This document shows positions 44,348-56,429 of a DNA stretch of 64,000 nucleotides, piece after piece. A program made the position numbers and the translations under genes. The stretch's first letter is position 1, and every line of letters begins with the position of its first letter. This DNA is from Guyanagaster necrorhizus. Its lineage: Eukaryota; Basidiomycota; Agaricomycetes; Agaricales; Physalacriaceae. The notes beneath the pieces are model-generated. The model ran no database searches. It saw only the letters and a program-made list of their open reading frames with translations, and was not told the origin of the DNA. Location: contig NW_025064905.1 in the NCBI RefSeq assembly GCF_019112545.1, forward strand, positions 372,784 to 436,783, written 5' to 3'.

Positions 44348-47300
44348 CTATTCACGGTCAATCATTGTAGACAGAATGCTCCGGAGGACGGTAGGTATGT
44401 CGCTGGTATCAGCGACCCTGAAACCCTGTCCAGGAAGCTGTGTGCTTATCCTATCGTGGATTAGTGTCATGGAATGAACCCAGGTGGCGCCTGCACCTAC
44501 CACGGAGCTTCAGCCCCTTCACCAATACAAATTAATGCTGTATGGACTTTGGGATTACGCTTCATTGCCCGAGACAGATCCTCCGGTTTGATGTTGTAAC
44601 GGCCAAAATTGGCATCCTGAGTAGCATTCCCCATAAAGTCACCTTGGTCGCTAAAAAAAAGTACTCACCGTAATGGCAATGACGAACCAATCATCTGTAC
44701 CAATGTTCAAACGTCGACAACGTGGGTACATGCAAAGAAACACTTGCCTGCATCGAATTTACCTACTTCTTGTACGCCTTTCTGTATGGCTTCAACTGTG
44801 TTCTATATCAGCCTGCCATAAGGAAACGCGTATAGGACAGAGAGAATCTTACCAGTATAGTCTCCAGCAAAAGCATATTGCGGAATCATGTCCATCTTCT
44901 CGATCACTTTCCAACGATCCCTGAGGTCGACGAGCGGTTTGTCTACTTCAACAAGAGGTATTTCGGGCCCATCCCCGGACTGTGTACTGTTAGATGTCAA
45001 AACGTCCTTCATCACTAAAGCGACTTACATGGCCATACATCTACCACACACACGTTAGCAATGGCAGAGAAAGAGAAAATTGGATCCTTACATCCCAAAC
45101 GTACTTGTCTTTTCTGGAAAGACGGTCAAATGTTTCCATAAGCATGGCGGCTGGAAACATCTATCAAATTCAACCATCTTCAATGGAAGACATAGGCTAA
45201 CCTGTCTCTAGGCTTCGTTTTAGTCGGCCGTCATACTTGAATCGATACCTGGAGAAGCGGTTAGTTTAGCTAAAGGGCCGACATGTACTATCTATCACTC
45301 ACATCGAAGCACTGAGATCAAAAATGAATCGTATTCGTTTGGGTCTACAATGTTTGTGAGCCAAGCATCGCGATAGCACGAGAACCCTTACTTGATCTGG
45401 GGCCGTCCTAGCTCCGGCTTCTCCATCCCCCGTCGTTTATAAACAGTCGCCTCCCCAGTCAAGCCTTCCGTCAGTCTTGTATCGTCCAGTTCTCCGTCAG
45501 TTTGACGCTTCACCCAGACACGTTCTTCTTCTTTCGCAGCCAAGTCTATGGAGTTGAATCAGGACAACGGTTGCTTGAACCAAAATAGGCTGCTCACGTT
45601 CAAGGAGGTCATAGAGGGAAGCCATGTGAGCCTGCGTGTTTCTGATGATTTCACCATAACCTCTGGCTTCGTGGGTATTCATATCGAGCTCCTCAAGTCG
45701 GCGCTGTAGCTCTTGCTTGGCCATCTCTCGTGCCTTCTCTTTAATGTGCTCGGGCACGTCCTCCTTTAGCGCGTCCGGAACCTGCCATCATAACGCGCCT
45801 TAGTTTCATGACGACAACAGAAACTGAACTATGCACCTGCTTAATGTCACCGCCTTTCCATAGTCGCTTATACCCACCAAGACCGCCCATTCCGGCAGTA
45901 TCTCGTCCGCTAGTCTGCATTAAGATCATTAGCCCTGAATAAAACTCCAAACTAATGATTCACTCCTCCAGCATACGTATTCCCGCCAGAATGTTCTTCA
46001 TTGTCATGCTTCCCCTCCTTAAGTCCACTCAAATCTGTCTGTTTTGGCTCGAACTGTATATCCTGTATCTTTTTTGCAGACTCTCGAGCCGCGTCTAATC
46101 CAAGATATGGAACAGCCAGGCTAGTAGATCTGTTAGCAGGTCGCGCAAGGTTGCCACTCGTCACTTACCCGTGCTTCTCGAGAATCTCGCTGAGCTTGTC
46201 AATGGTCTCCGGCTTGTAGATATCAAAATCGAAGACGTTACGAAGCGCGTCACTAAGCGCATCTGTTGGGTATGCCTGCATGTGCCGTACAAGGTTGATC
46301 AACTCTGTCAGCAACAAGGTGAATAAAAATGAACCCAAAACCCAGGCTCGCAGCTCACCTCTCAACGAATATGGGTAGCCTAGAGAACCGTTCTCATAAC
46401 CTACGCGCAAATCCTGGAAAGCGCCAACCAGCCTGCGAATAATATCCTCATGGAGTTCAGGCGCGAGCTGCTCGAGCAATTTACGTTCCGAGGCTTGATC
46501 AGGGTTAGGCACCGAGCGCAGACTAAAGTTCTCTCCGAGCACTTGAAGGAAATGATTTCCGAGGAAGGCTGCACAAATTCATCACTGACCGCAGCCTCGA
46601 TAACAGGGATGAAAGCTTACGATAACCAGGTCTATTTGCAAGCAATACGAGCCTAAAATTAGGATGGACGACAATGTCGTCTTCTCGCTCTCGAGAGGAA
46701 CAAACGCGGCGTCCATCTGATAGCGTCATCTCGTTTTGTCCAGCAAGGCTGCGGAATGTCGCAACGACGTGTTCAGGTGCCTTGTCCGCTTCGTCGATGA
46801 TGATGACGCGTCCAAAAGTGATCGCACGAAGAAGAGGCGAGTCTGTGAATTTGAGTACACCTGCTTCGAGAGAGGTAGTGAACATTAACTGGTTGACGGT
46901 CGTGTCACGATGTAGTTGGATGTATTCGCGAGGTCGACCAAGCAGCTGATATTACAGATGTAAATGTTTTCACTTTGCCCATAACAAAAGCAACCAGTAC
47001 CTGACATAAGCTACAAGCAGGAGTGTCAGATTCTCCCAACGTGTGTCCATGGAAGGACACTTACCGATCAACGATCTTATTCTTTCCAACACCCTATATT
47101 TAGGAAGAGAACGGGATAAGCAGGGAAGTCATCATGAAAATGCGTGTGCTGACCTGATTACCCAACAGAACAACATGCTCGCACATCAGCTCGAGATCGA
47201 TTGCTAGGTCACGCATCAACCCTGTTTGCAAACTATTGTCGTAGAAGTGGTCCACATATGGGACGAGCGATTCCACGCCCGTCTGGTCTTCAGAGGGATC

Positions 47301-49771
47301 GAACAGAGGAATAGGTGTTGGGTTTGTCTTCGTACCAGCACTAGTAGAAGCAGGGAAGTACAGGGAATCGTCTTGAACCACTGGGCTTGGATGGAACTTT
47401 GCAGAGGATCAGAAAATGTAAGCGAACAAAGAGAAGAAACAACCTTTTCTGCTATCTTCCCGATATCAGCTTCATCAAGTAACGCATCCAAATTCATCCG
47501 TTCCGTTGCAGGCAAAAAGTCAGCAAGAAGTGATTGACTAATTATGAAGTGCAAGTCATGATCTTCTGGAAACATCGCCAGTCGTCGGGCTACTCTGACT
47601 AGAGAACGCGTGCCAAATTTCCGGTGCTTCTGGACACTGTCAGCAGAAATGCTCCGCCTGTACTTGTCCGCAAATAATAGAAGGGTCTCGACGTAGGCTG
47701 AAGCACATCCCGTCGCGTGCAAGATTAGAGTTTCCTCATCAACAGACATGGGTTGGCTAGGAACGGGAAGGAACATATTGGCGTGTTCTTCTGTCAACCA
47801 ATCTTTCAACGGGATGGACTTTGATGCGGTACTTATGACCCGGAATGATGGCTTGGTCAACTTTAGCTCTCCCGAATCGATCTAGAGCAAGGCCAGTGAA
47901 TGACAGCGAAAGGACACAGAGGGTAACCATACTTCTTCTTCGGAGGCTTCAGAGATGAGCCTTTTCCCCTCCCAAAGTTCGATTTCTCGATCCTGAAGAA
48001 GCCTTGACAACGATCCTGCCGTCGATCCCAGAACATCAAGACCAGAAAGATGGACCATTCTCCCCTTCCACGCCGCCTCTATGATGGGACTTAGACAAGA
48101 TGATTTGAGTGGGCGTACATCAGAACGACGGAGGGTATTACCTAGGCTCCCAACTCGTCGCTCCCCCACTCTGTATTTTTCTCCGCATCACCAATTCACG
48201 ACCTCCGAGCTCCTTGTACATGTGCACCGCCTCCATCTCGTATCCAAGTATCCGCCCGAACACGTTAACCAACGTTGACGTCGATGTCGACGCCGTTGAA
48301 GGCTGAACAGGCGGAATAAGAGATATATCCCACCCCAGCGCATGCGCCTGCGTAAAACACGTCAAAAGCCCGATAAACCTCTCCGTGACGTGGAGATTTG
48401 GTGCCTCTGTTAGGGGGTATTCCAACAAAGCTTTGGGACCCGCCGGCACGTTACAAACTACGCGTTGCGGACCGTCAAATGTAACATCTACTCTATGTTC
48501 GCCCGTCCTTTTGAGGGAGGCAAGACGATAACCCAGCAGACCTTCAGACATCATCGAGGGACTTCCCAGAGGCCCCATTCCACTGTCTTCAGTCTGCACG
48601 CTCAGAAGCGCCCAGGCCTGGAACGGCGCATGAATCAGAGCAGGGTGCAGCGTTAAAAATAGCTGTCCGAGCTGTGAAGGAGTGACTTGCTCGGGAGGAG
48701 GAAACAAAGACAACAGTGCCCTAAGCTTCAAAAGCGCGGTCTGAGGGAAAGGTGGTAGTACTGATTTTGAAACGGTTTCTAGGGCGTGACGCGATTCGCT
48801 AGAATATTGCGTTGACAGTATAATATCGCGAATCTTCGTGTATAGCGGGATGGTCTTGGACTCGACAGTACTGCTGAGACTGATCATGGCGCTTACAGGA
48901 TCCATGAAGCGTGCTTGGAAACGACTTCGGAACGGTGGGTCAAGGGGATAGCCGGGATATGGAGGGACGGGAGCTGCGATTGCGATAACTCTAAAGCCTT
49001 TATGGGCCGGTATGAAGTTGGTGGTGGTATCTAAGAGAGCGTAGCGATGGGGGTGTATGATGTGTGTACCATCTTCGAGATTCCTGCGAAGATATCAGGG
49101 GGTAAATTGATATCAGATTAATGATGTCTACATTTCACGATTTTCCAGTAGGTTGTTCAGAACCTAAGAAAGAGAATCAATCGTAATCAAAGAAGATGAG
49201 GAAGTAGACGCACAGGCATGATTCCTCGTTCAGCCTTTTCTATTCCTTCTAAGATCAAGAGCCTCCCATGCTTGGCTGCATTGACAGCTGGACTATCCAC
49301 GTATACCAAATTTCCTCCTTCTCTAATTTCTCTTCCCTGACAAGAGCGTTAGAAGAGCCCCTGCAACGGCTAGGACTCTCACCTGCTTCAATTCCGTCTC
49401 GCCGACGTCTCTATGCAGCGCGATATATTCGTACTCGGAATTGATAAGGCTACCCAAAGGCATTAGAACTGCAATGATACAGCTGATAACTCATGCCTTG
49501 CAAAGGTTAGTGCCAATCGCCTAGCATAAGGACCGGGCTGCGACACCAAAAACACGTCCTGACCCAACAGATACTTTTGCAGCATGAAATGGAGGTTGTC
49601 GACATTGGTGGGATCACGTATATCTAGTAAACTCTTCGACTTCGGCAATCTTGACGGCGTCAGCGATGCAGGGACTTCGTATTCGATGGCGCCAAGCTTC
49701 AGAGTTCCAACGGATCCTGGTGGAGATGCTAGCCCATCTAGCAGTTGGTGTAACCGACGTTTAGGCGTCAT
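44348..49771 (-). CDS. VWA8-like AAA+ / von Willebrand A protein
   Basis: Large multi-exon gene. Three AAA+-type segments are visible: GQDVFLVSQPGP near the N-terminus, a degenerate second one, and a complete third with GNQGVGKNKIVDR (Walker A, split by an intron), VIIIDEADKAPEHV (Walker B), HPNFRLVLLANRPG and PYSLRELINLVRHM. A glycine-rich GGRDTAGMGGLGGYKRL block leads to the C-terminal VWA domain: RFIFDLSASMYRFNRYDGRLKR with the DxSxS metal site, GHSGDGPEIPLVEV, WFVIAITDANFGRYNI, and the end STMIDRE. Human VWA8 is a mitochondrial ATPase of unclear function. The start is taken as ATG 49771 (MTPKRRLHQ). The frame stays open upstream without a good ATG, so a 5' exon with a targeting sequence may be missing. 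Confidence 0.87.
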
Positions 49772-50506
49772 TTCCACGAGAAAACGACGTGGTCCAAGGC
49801 TTGCTGCCACTTTGAACAGTTCCGTGGCGACAGAGCCGTGATATTCGCAGAATAAGCGCGATTTTGCTGGTACATCATGGAGAACCGAACCGGCTAATCT
49901 TTTCCCGGAAGCCGGTCGGCATAATTTCGAATTCGAATTCGATCCTGCCTCCTCTTGCTCAGTATTTCTACAGAAAGAGCGGAACCTCTCGCAGCAGATA
50001 CTCCATCGTTACCTTAGCCTTTGGATATTCCTTCGGTTAAGGATCAAGACGAAAATTCCGCCACCATTTCGCTCCACCTTGCCTAAAGAATGTTGATTTG
50101 CGGAGCCCCGCCGGAGGCAAATGCACTTCCTTGCTGATAACCGTTCCGTAGACACTCCTCCTATGAATCTAATGTATTTTCCAGAATCAAATAATAATAG
50201 TTCAAGGTTGTTTAACGTTTTCTCGGTCGTGGTGAACGAGTGGAATCAACGAAGTCAACGATTACTCTCCTCGGCGATCTGGAGCGATCCAAGTCGGGCC
50301 GCTGCCCCGGTAGATCTGTACGTAACCTGCGATTAACTTTCTCCTTCACGTCTTTCCCCCAATGAACAGATATCATGGTGGATGAAAAGGTCCACACTAA
50401 ATTTTTCCCGTGATAGTCGGTCGCATCGCCAGCGCGCTCAATGACGTAATTCCAGATCAATATAAACGGCTGAGTTTGACTCCGAATCCTTCCGCTCCTC
50501 TCCCTA
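49772..50506. promoter_or_regulatory. Divergent VWA8 / NADH dehydrogenase intergenic region
   Basis: The 735 bp between two divergent genes for likely mitochondrial proteins hold both promoters. The VWA8 frame stays open for about 140 bp into the interval, and several ATGs in other frames lie there, so 5' exons may be present. An EcoRI-like direct repeat GAATTCGAATTCGA lies at about 49930-49943. No specific regulatory motif was recognised. Confidence 0.45.
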
Positions 50507-52833
50507 ATGCTTTCCGTGACTAGGAAACATGCCAATAGGCCAACCCAGATATTGGTTCGTACACTGTTCTCTCCGCCGACGCGTGGTAGGCAGAGTCTTG
50601 TCATCCTGGGTTCCGGTTGGGGTGGATACGAGGTCTTGAGGGGAGTCGACAAGAAGAATTGGAGTGAGTAGTCCCATTACTGTCTATATTAATATTCTCA
50701 ACTTTGTAGATGTCACCATTATTTCTCCAAACACGTACTTCAATTTTACCCCTCTTCTGGCGAGCGCGGCGGTAGGGACCTTGGAATTCAGATGTACAGT
50801 TGAACCTGTGCGTGTTTCACTCTGATTTGGCCGTGTATTTTCCTCACTCATTAGCTTCAGGTTCGCAGATATACACCTAAAGTGGTCTGTCTTTTTCTTC
50901 AGTAATGCATGACGGTGATATTGATAATTTTTTGTCGGTAGTCGTACTATCAAGCTTGGTGCGACAACATCGGTAATGCCAACCTTCAGATTTACCACCG
51001 TGGGTACAAAATTAACCTGATCAACAGATTTCAAGCACAAGACCCTCACATGTGTCCGTCCAATGTTTTTTTAACCAAAGCAAACGTACCTGATCACTCG
51101 GCTTAGGTCGCGGCAACGCCTCCGGTCTCTTTTGGATCCTCGCCCCCAGCCACACCCCAGCCATTCTCCATCAAATATGATAAACTGGTAATAGCCGTCG
51201 GTGCCTATCGCCAGAGTATGTCGTTTGAACCCGCCATCGCAATTTGGTCCCCTAGCTTACAGTTTCCTAGCGTTCGGGATTCCAGGAGTCAAAGAACACG
51301 CACATTTCCTGAAAGATGTCAAAGACGCGCGCAAGATTAGGACACGGATCCTTGAATGTAGGTCTTTGCAATCATCTGGACGCGTTCAAAGTATTCACGT
51401 TACGTTAAGGTCTTGAACAAGCGAATCAACCGGATATGACCGATGCAGAGCGCCGGAAGCTACTGAATTTCTGTGTTGTTGGTAAGCCTCTATATCTATC
51501 CCCAAGCGCTCGGACACCTTATTGGTGTTTGATCCTTAGGCGGCGGACCTACTGGCGTCGAGTTCGCAGCCGAATTACATGATCTGTTACATACAGATAT
51601 TGCCCAACATCACCCGGAACTCGCAAAGATGGCTCGAATTAATCTATATGATGTTGCGGACAGTATCTTGGGTACATTCGACAGGAGTCTTGTGAGGTAA
51701 GTCCGCAGTATTGTTCACACGAACAATGGTAATCCTTCCCCAGGTATACTGAAAACACATTACGGCGCGACGGTATCAACCTTCATCTCAGGCACCACGT
51801 TGAGAAGGTTGAGAATGTATGTGTCTGATTCTGGCAGTCTTGATCCCGCATTCTAACGATATCACAGGGCAAACTGTTCATAAAAGAGGTTGGAGAAGGT
51901 TCTCTTCCAGTACGATTGAAATAATGTCCACACTAACATGTAAGTTCAGTGCCTTTCGGACTCCTTGTCTGGAGTACTGGGCTTGCACCCAATCCTCTTA
52001 TCAGTGCTATCACTGAACTGAAGAAACGAGACACTACTAGCAGGTACGCTCTTCATCACGTGTACATCACGTGTATCCCAATCTAATACTGGTATTAGAG
52101 TGCTCACAGATGCATACCTCAATGCCCTGAACGTGGATGGAACGCCCAATCCTGACGTATGGGCCATTGGAGATGCTGCCTCAATAGAGTCCGACCCTCT
52201 GCCCGCAACTGCTCAGGGTGAATATTTCATTTCTGCTTTGATGGATCTTAAGACTTACTAGCCCAAAGTCGCAAATCAGAAAGCTAAATATGTTACCAAG
52301 ACCCTCAACAAACTCGCTAACTTCAGCCATTCACATGAAGATGACGAACAATCGAAGAACGCCCATGTTGATGAACCCTTCCAATTTAGGAACCGAGGCA
52401 GTCTTGCGTATATTGGCGGATGGTAAGTTCCTTTTTGTCTTCATTCTAGCACTTTGTCAACCATGTAATAGGCGAGCCATTTATGACCGGTCGAAAGCCG
52501 CTGGTGACGGCGAGAACACATTTATGAACAAAGAATCAGGTCGTGTAGCATGGTTACTATGGCGCTCTGCGTACTTCACGCAAACATTAAGTTGGAGAAA
52601 TAAGTGAGATCATATGCTGTTGAAAATGCCTTTGTGAGCTAACATGTGCTCTTCATTAGAATCTTGGTTCCTACATACTGGTGCGTTTTTCTATATTCGT
52701 GAAGCAATAATACCGATTCTCTGCCCTCGGTCAGGTTCTTGAACTGTAAGTATTCTAACCTGCTCTTTTATATCATAAATTAATGTTTGCCTTCGCGTCA
52801 GGGATATTCGGGCGAGACTTGACGAGATTTTAA
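50507..52833 (+). CDS. Type II NADH:ubiquinone oxidoreductase (NDE/NDI type)
   Basis: Rotenone-insensitive, single-subunit FAD enzyme of the inner mitochondrial membrane that passes electrons from NADH to ubiquinone without pumping protons. The start [12 protein letters not shown] at 50507 gives a short basic leader in frame with the FAD-binding [13 protein letters not shown]. Next are [21 protein letters not shown], the NADH-binding Rossmann motif [26 protein letters not shown] and WAIGDAAS. The C-terminus has the family-typical [17 protein letters not shown], the aromatic TYWFLNW and the ending FGRDLTRF, formed over three small exons up to TAA at 52833. Orientation (external or internal) cannot be decided by eye. 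Confidence 0.93.
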
Positions 52834-52989
52834 CCATAAATTATACATAGAGCAATAGAGATAGAGATACGGGATAGACTGGTAAGCTTTCACTAACACT
52901 AACATACGCGTATTGACGGTATGTAATAAATAGCTAAATTACCGTAAAGCATTCATCGTAGTGGTACATCATACATAGCTCACCGAGCT

Positions 52990-53772
52990 TCATACATCAA
53001 TGGTATATGAGTCGCGTCCAAACTTCACGGCTCTCCGGGACAACACACAACAAATCATGAACGTTTCGATCGCCATATTCTGGGTATAGACTTCTTCCCA
53101 AAGTTGCTTGCCGCCATAGAAGAACGGCGGATCAGATTTGGTTTTATGTTGAGCTGGAGAGAGACAACAGACGCAGAGCCGAGAGTCTTTGTCTTCAGTC
53201 GGCGGCCTGCCAATCGTTGAGTTAGTTGTCACCACAACCTGATCGAAGACTGACCACTGTCACTTTCGAACGAGACAGGAGAAGCAGTCGCTCTTGTGTT
53301 CCGTTCACATATCACTCTCGCGAACACGCCAGCATCCTCATCATCTTCGAACAGGATCCCAAATTTTCGCGTCTAGACATAAAGAAGACGTTTCAGTTCT
53401 CTCGTAACGCACACGGCACTTTCCACTGACCAGTCCATGGAACCAATGGAAGCTTGGTAAATTGTCCACTTTGTAGTCGAACCCCTTCACGTCAAGTTTG
53501 AACATCCACAACGTTCGCCATGCACCCTCCTCGTCGCACAAGAACAGTTTGAAAGAGAACTCGTCGTCTTTCGTCGCGAAGCTTTCTCGGCCAAACACCA
53601 AAATGCCCCGATGTCCGTAGTACTTCCACTCAGTCGAAGCGGAGTGGGTGTGGTATATCTTGACTGGGGAGTTGGTCATGCAGAGTGGTGTGTACCGAGA
53701 GGCAGGTGAGTGCTGGACGATGGACATGGCTGTAACAGAACACAAGGGAGAGTGGCAGTAGAAGTCCGCCAT
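52990..53772 (-). CDS. WH1/EVH1-domain protein
   Basis: Three exons joined by introns at about 53391-53440 and 53217-53248 encode about 230 residues. The first ATG in frame is 53772. The fold signs are those of a WASP-homology-1 domain: SPVKIYHTHSAS..W.YYGHRGILVFG, WRTLWMFKLD, YKVDNLPSFHWFHG, and after the intron FGILFEDDEDAGVFARVI. WH1 domains bind proline-rich actin regulators. No WASP C-terminus (VCA) is present; instead a short Cys-containing tail follows. Fungal genomes carry small WH1-only proteins of unknown role. The second intron would be only about 32 bp, so that join is uncertain. Confidence 0.65.
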
Positions 53773-54134
53773 ATATCCAAACGCCACATGTCTGACCCTC
53801 GTGTGAACAGCAAGTTGGCTTCGATGGATAAGATAGGCATGTCTGTCAGTGAGGCATGGAAAGGGTCATAGTGCGTCAATTAATGGCAGCACGGGGAGAT
53901 AGAATTACGTCTCCCGATGTGGCACATCAAAAGAAGTCACCTTTAAAAGCCAGAACTAAATGGTTCCTGTTGAAAAAATCGCGTTGACTCAATATGTCTG
54001 ATATTCGCTTTGCGTAACAGCGCCTACACCTCTGCAATATAGAATAAATGCCGTGTTGAATGATGTAGAGTAAATTGATGACAATAGAATACACTCAAAA
54101 TACAATAACGTCCCAGGATTGAATGATTGGCAGG
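53773..54134. other. Intergenic, promoter of WH1 gene and 3' flank of SYF2
   Basis: Short gap between two minus-strand genes. No feature recognised beyond expected promoter and 3' sequence. Confidence 0.5.
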
Positions 54135-55372
54135 TTACAGAGCTGTGCCTCGTTCGAAGCTCGCCCGAATCTCTGATGTGTACTTGTCGTAGTATCTGGC
54201 AATCTAGAGGGATATTCAGCTATCTCCCAGTGCTTACCACAGAAAGCCTTACCTTTTTGTTGAATACACGATTGGCCTCATTGATATAGGTGATATCTCC
54301 CTCTTCTTCGTTCGGGCGCTTACGCGAAAACTTGTTCTTCTTGTCGATGCTGAAACGAGCCCATGAGAAGTCTGCTTATAGGACGGCTAAACATGACATA
54401 CTCTTTATTAATCTTTGATACCACACGATCAATGGCGTCCTCGCTAGGCTTACTATCGCCGTACATTAGGGTATTTGCATCGCGGTAAAGGTTCTCATGA
54501 GCAAGCTGCTGTTCGAGGTTCGTAGGAACGACCTGAGAAAAAAAAAATAAGCGTATATAAATAGAAAGGAACAGGGAGTGTTACCGCCGTTGACATTGAA
54601 CCATTCTTGGGGTCAAAGGAGGTCAGAGTCCCTGGTGCCAAGCCCATCGCAATTTCCTTTTGTTTGTTATAGGCTACCAAGTCAGGTTTGATGAGATCCA
54701 GCTCTTTCTTATACCGCCGTCGAGCAGCATGGGCATCATCTGCACTCAGGTGGATTAGCCATGACAATACCCCTGTTTGTACAGGACGCACCGTGGAACT
54801 CGAAATCCGCTCTTCTTGCCTTTCTCGCTTTCTTTTTCTCCCAATTATCATTCTCCTCTATCGTCCATTCCCAGTTCTTCTCGCGCTCTACGTCTTCCCC
54901 ACGTTCCTCAGCCTCTGCTTTAGTCCGTAGCGTTTCAGCCAGCTTTCGCTGCCGCTCTAATCTGGCAGCGTCACGCGCTGTCACTTTCAGTTTGGTGCTT
55001 TCTTCTATAAGAGATGCACGATTCGCCTTCGATGACGCAGCCTAAGACGGTATAAATAATGTTGGCATACAGACTATGAGAACAGAAACGCACCAATTTC
55101 TTTCGAAGCTGCTCCATCTTAGCCTTTCGTTCGTCCATTGTCATTTTTGGACCTTTCTCTTCGGATTCTGGAGTCCGTTCTTCTGGTGGTGGGGCCTCAT
55201 CCATCGTCACATCTTGCAAAGGTTCCTCAGCAGTTGTGTTGTCCTCTGCAGTGGAAGTTTCAAGTTCTACGACTTTCGGCTCCTCCACTTGATCTTCAGA
55301 AGGTTCGTCAACAGCAGAAACAGATTTTTTGGGATCCCTCTTGTTTGCCTTGGATCTTCGTGAAGGGGGCAT
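54135..55372 (-). CDS. syf2: Pre-mRNA-splicing factor SYF2
   Basis: SYF2 belongs to the Prp19-associated complex and stabilises the active spliceosome. The ATG at 55372 opens MPPSRRSKANKRDP; the upstream codon in frame is not ATG. An acidic disordered N-terminus precedes the long helices: ERKAKMEQLRKKL, then ARLERQRKLAETLR, WEWTIEENDNWEKKKARK, RRRYKKELDLIKPDLVAYNKQKE. The C-terminal family signature follows: KFSRKRPNEEEGDITYINEANRVFNKKI ending SFERGTAL at TAA 54135-54137. Several introns split the gene. Length is a little above the metazoan protein because of the acidic N-terminus. Confidence 0.9.
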
Positions 55373-56429
55373 AAGTGTCAAGCGAGTCAAAAGCTGTTGC
55401 GCAAGTGGCAGTGCTACGTCGTCGAACTGGCCAGATCACATGAGCATAAATTTGTCAGCCAAATGACGGACCGGGGTCAGACCGCACCCTTCTCTACGAA
55501 AGCCGTTCTCAAAATTGGCGTATTCGACGCCCGTACATACAAATTAACGGTGACTTTTACATTAGTTCTTCAGTAGGTAAGATAAGTAAGCGGATTATGA
55601 AGACATTTTACCTCCCTTGAGTCCGTCCCGATTAATGTGCGTCACTATACCGAGTCTCAAAAGTAGCTCCCCTTGATAGCTTGCAGGCACTTACTGACCT
55701 GTATTTGGGATGTCCCGACAGTCTTGTTACCGACGAACGCATGACTGTGTCATACCTCATACCTTGTGGCTCACAGAGAAACAATGACGCAAGAATATTC
55801 TGATGTATCATGAAAGATCTGAATTTTAACTGAAAAAGTATTGGAGATCTCAGAATGAACCTCTTGCTTCCCGTGTTGATCGTGCCTTCAAGTCGGAGCG
55901 TGTAGAACCGGACCATAAGATGTATCTCAAATCCGACGAATGAAAGAAGAAGCCAGAGTTCTCAATCACGGATAGAGACATTCTATCAACCCACTTCTGG
56001 CTACAGGAAGAAGGCGAGAGTTATAAATACGAGATTACGAGTCTATCATAGTCTGATGGATCATTTCAGAACGTACGGTATGTTGATCTGATTTATTGAC
56101 TGTCGCTGGACCGGGTGCGTGTTTTACGGCCACGCATAACTTGGCAGATGAGATCAAAGTGGGATTGTAAAGGTGCTCTTTCAACCGTTATTCAGTCGCA
56201 GTCAAATCTGGTGTTCCGAAAGGTTGAGACTTCCGTACATTATATATCCTTTTGTGTTGTCCTGATATTGGTTATGGTTCTTGACCTTACCAACCGAACC
56301 CCGGTGTAAACCATCATATGCTGTATCTATTATTAACTGAACTACGCACAAAAAAGATAAATGCTTGCCCTTATCTATCTAATCGAAGCCAGAACGGTGC
56401 ATAGCAACGTCATACTTGCCCAAGGCATA
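55373..56429. other. Intergenic gap
   Basis: About 1 kb between SYF2 and the decayed dioxygenase. No coding frame or repeat with support was seen. It contains the SYF2 promoter. Confidence 0.45.
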
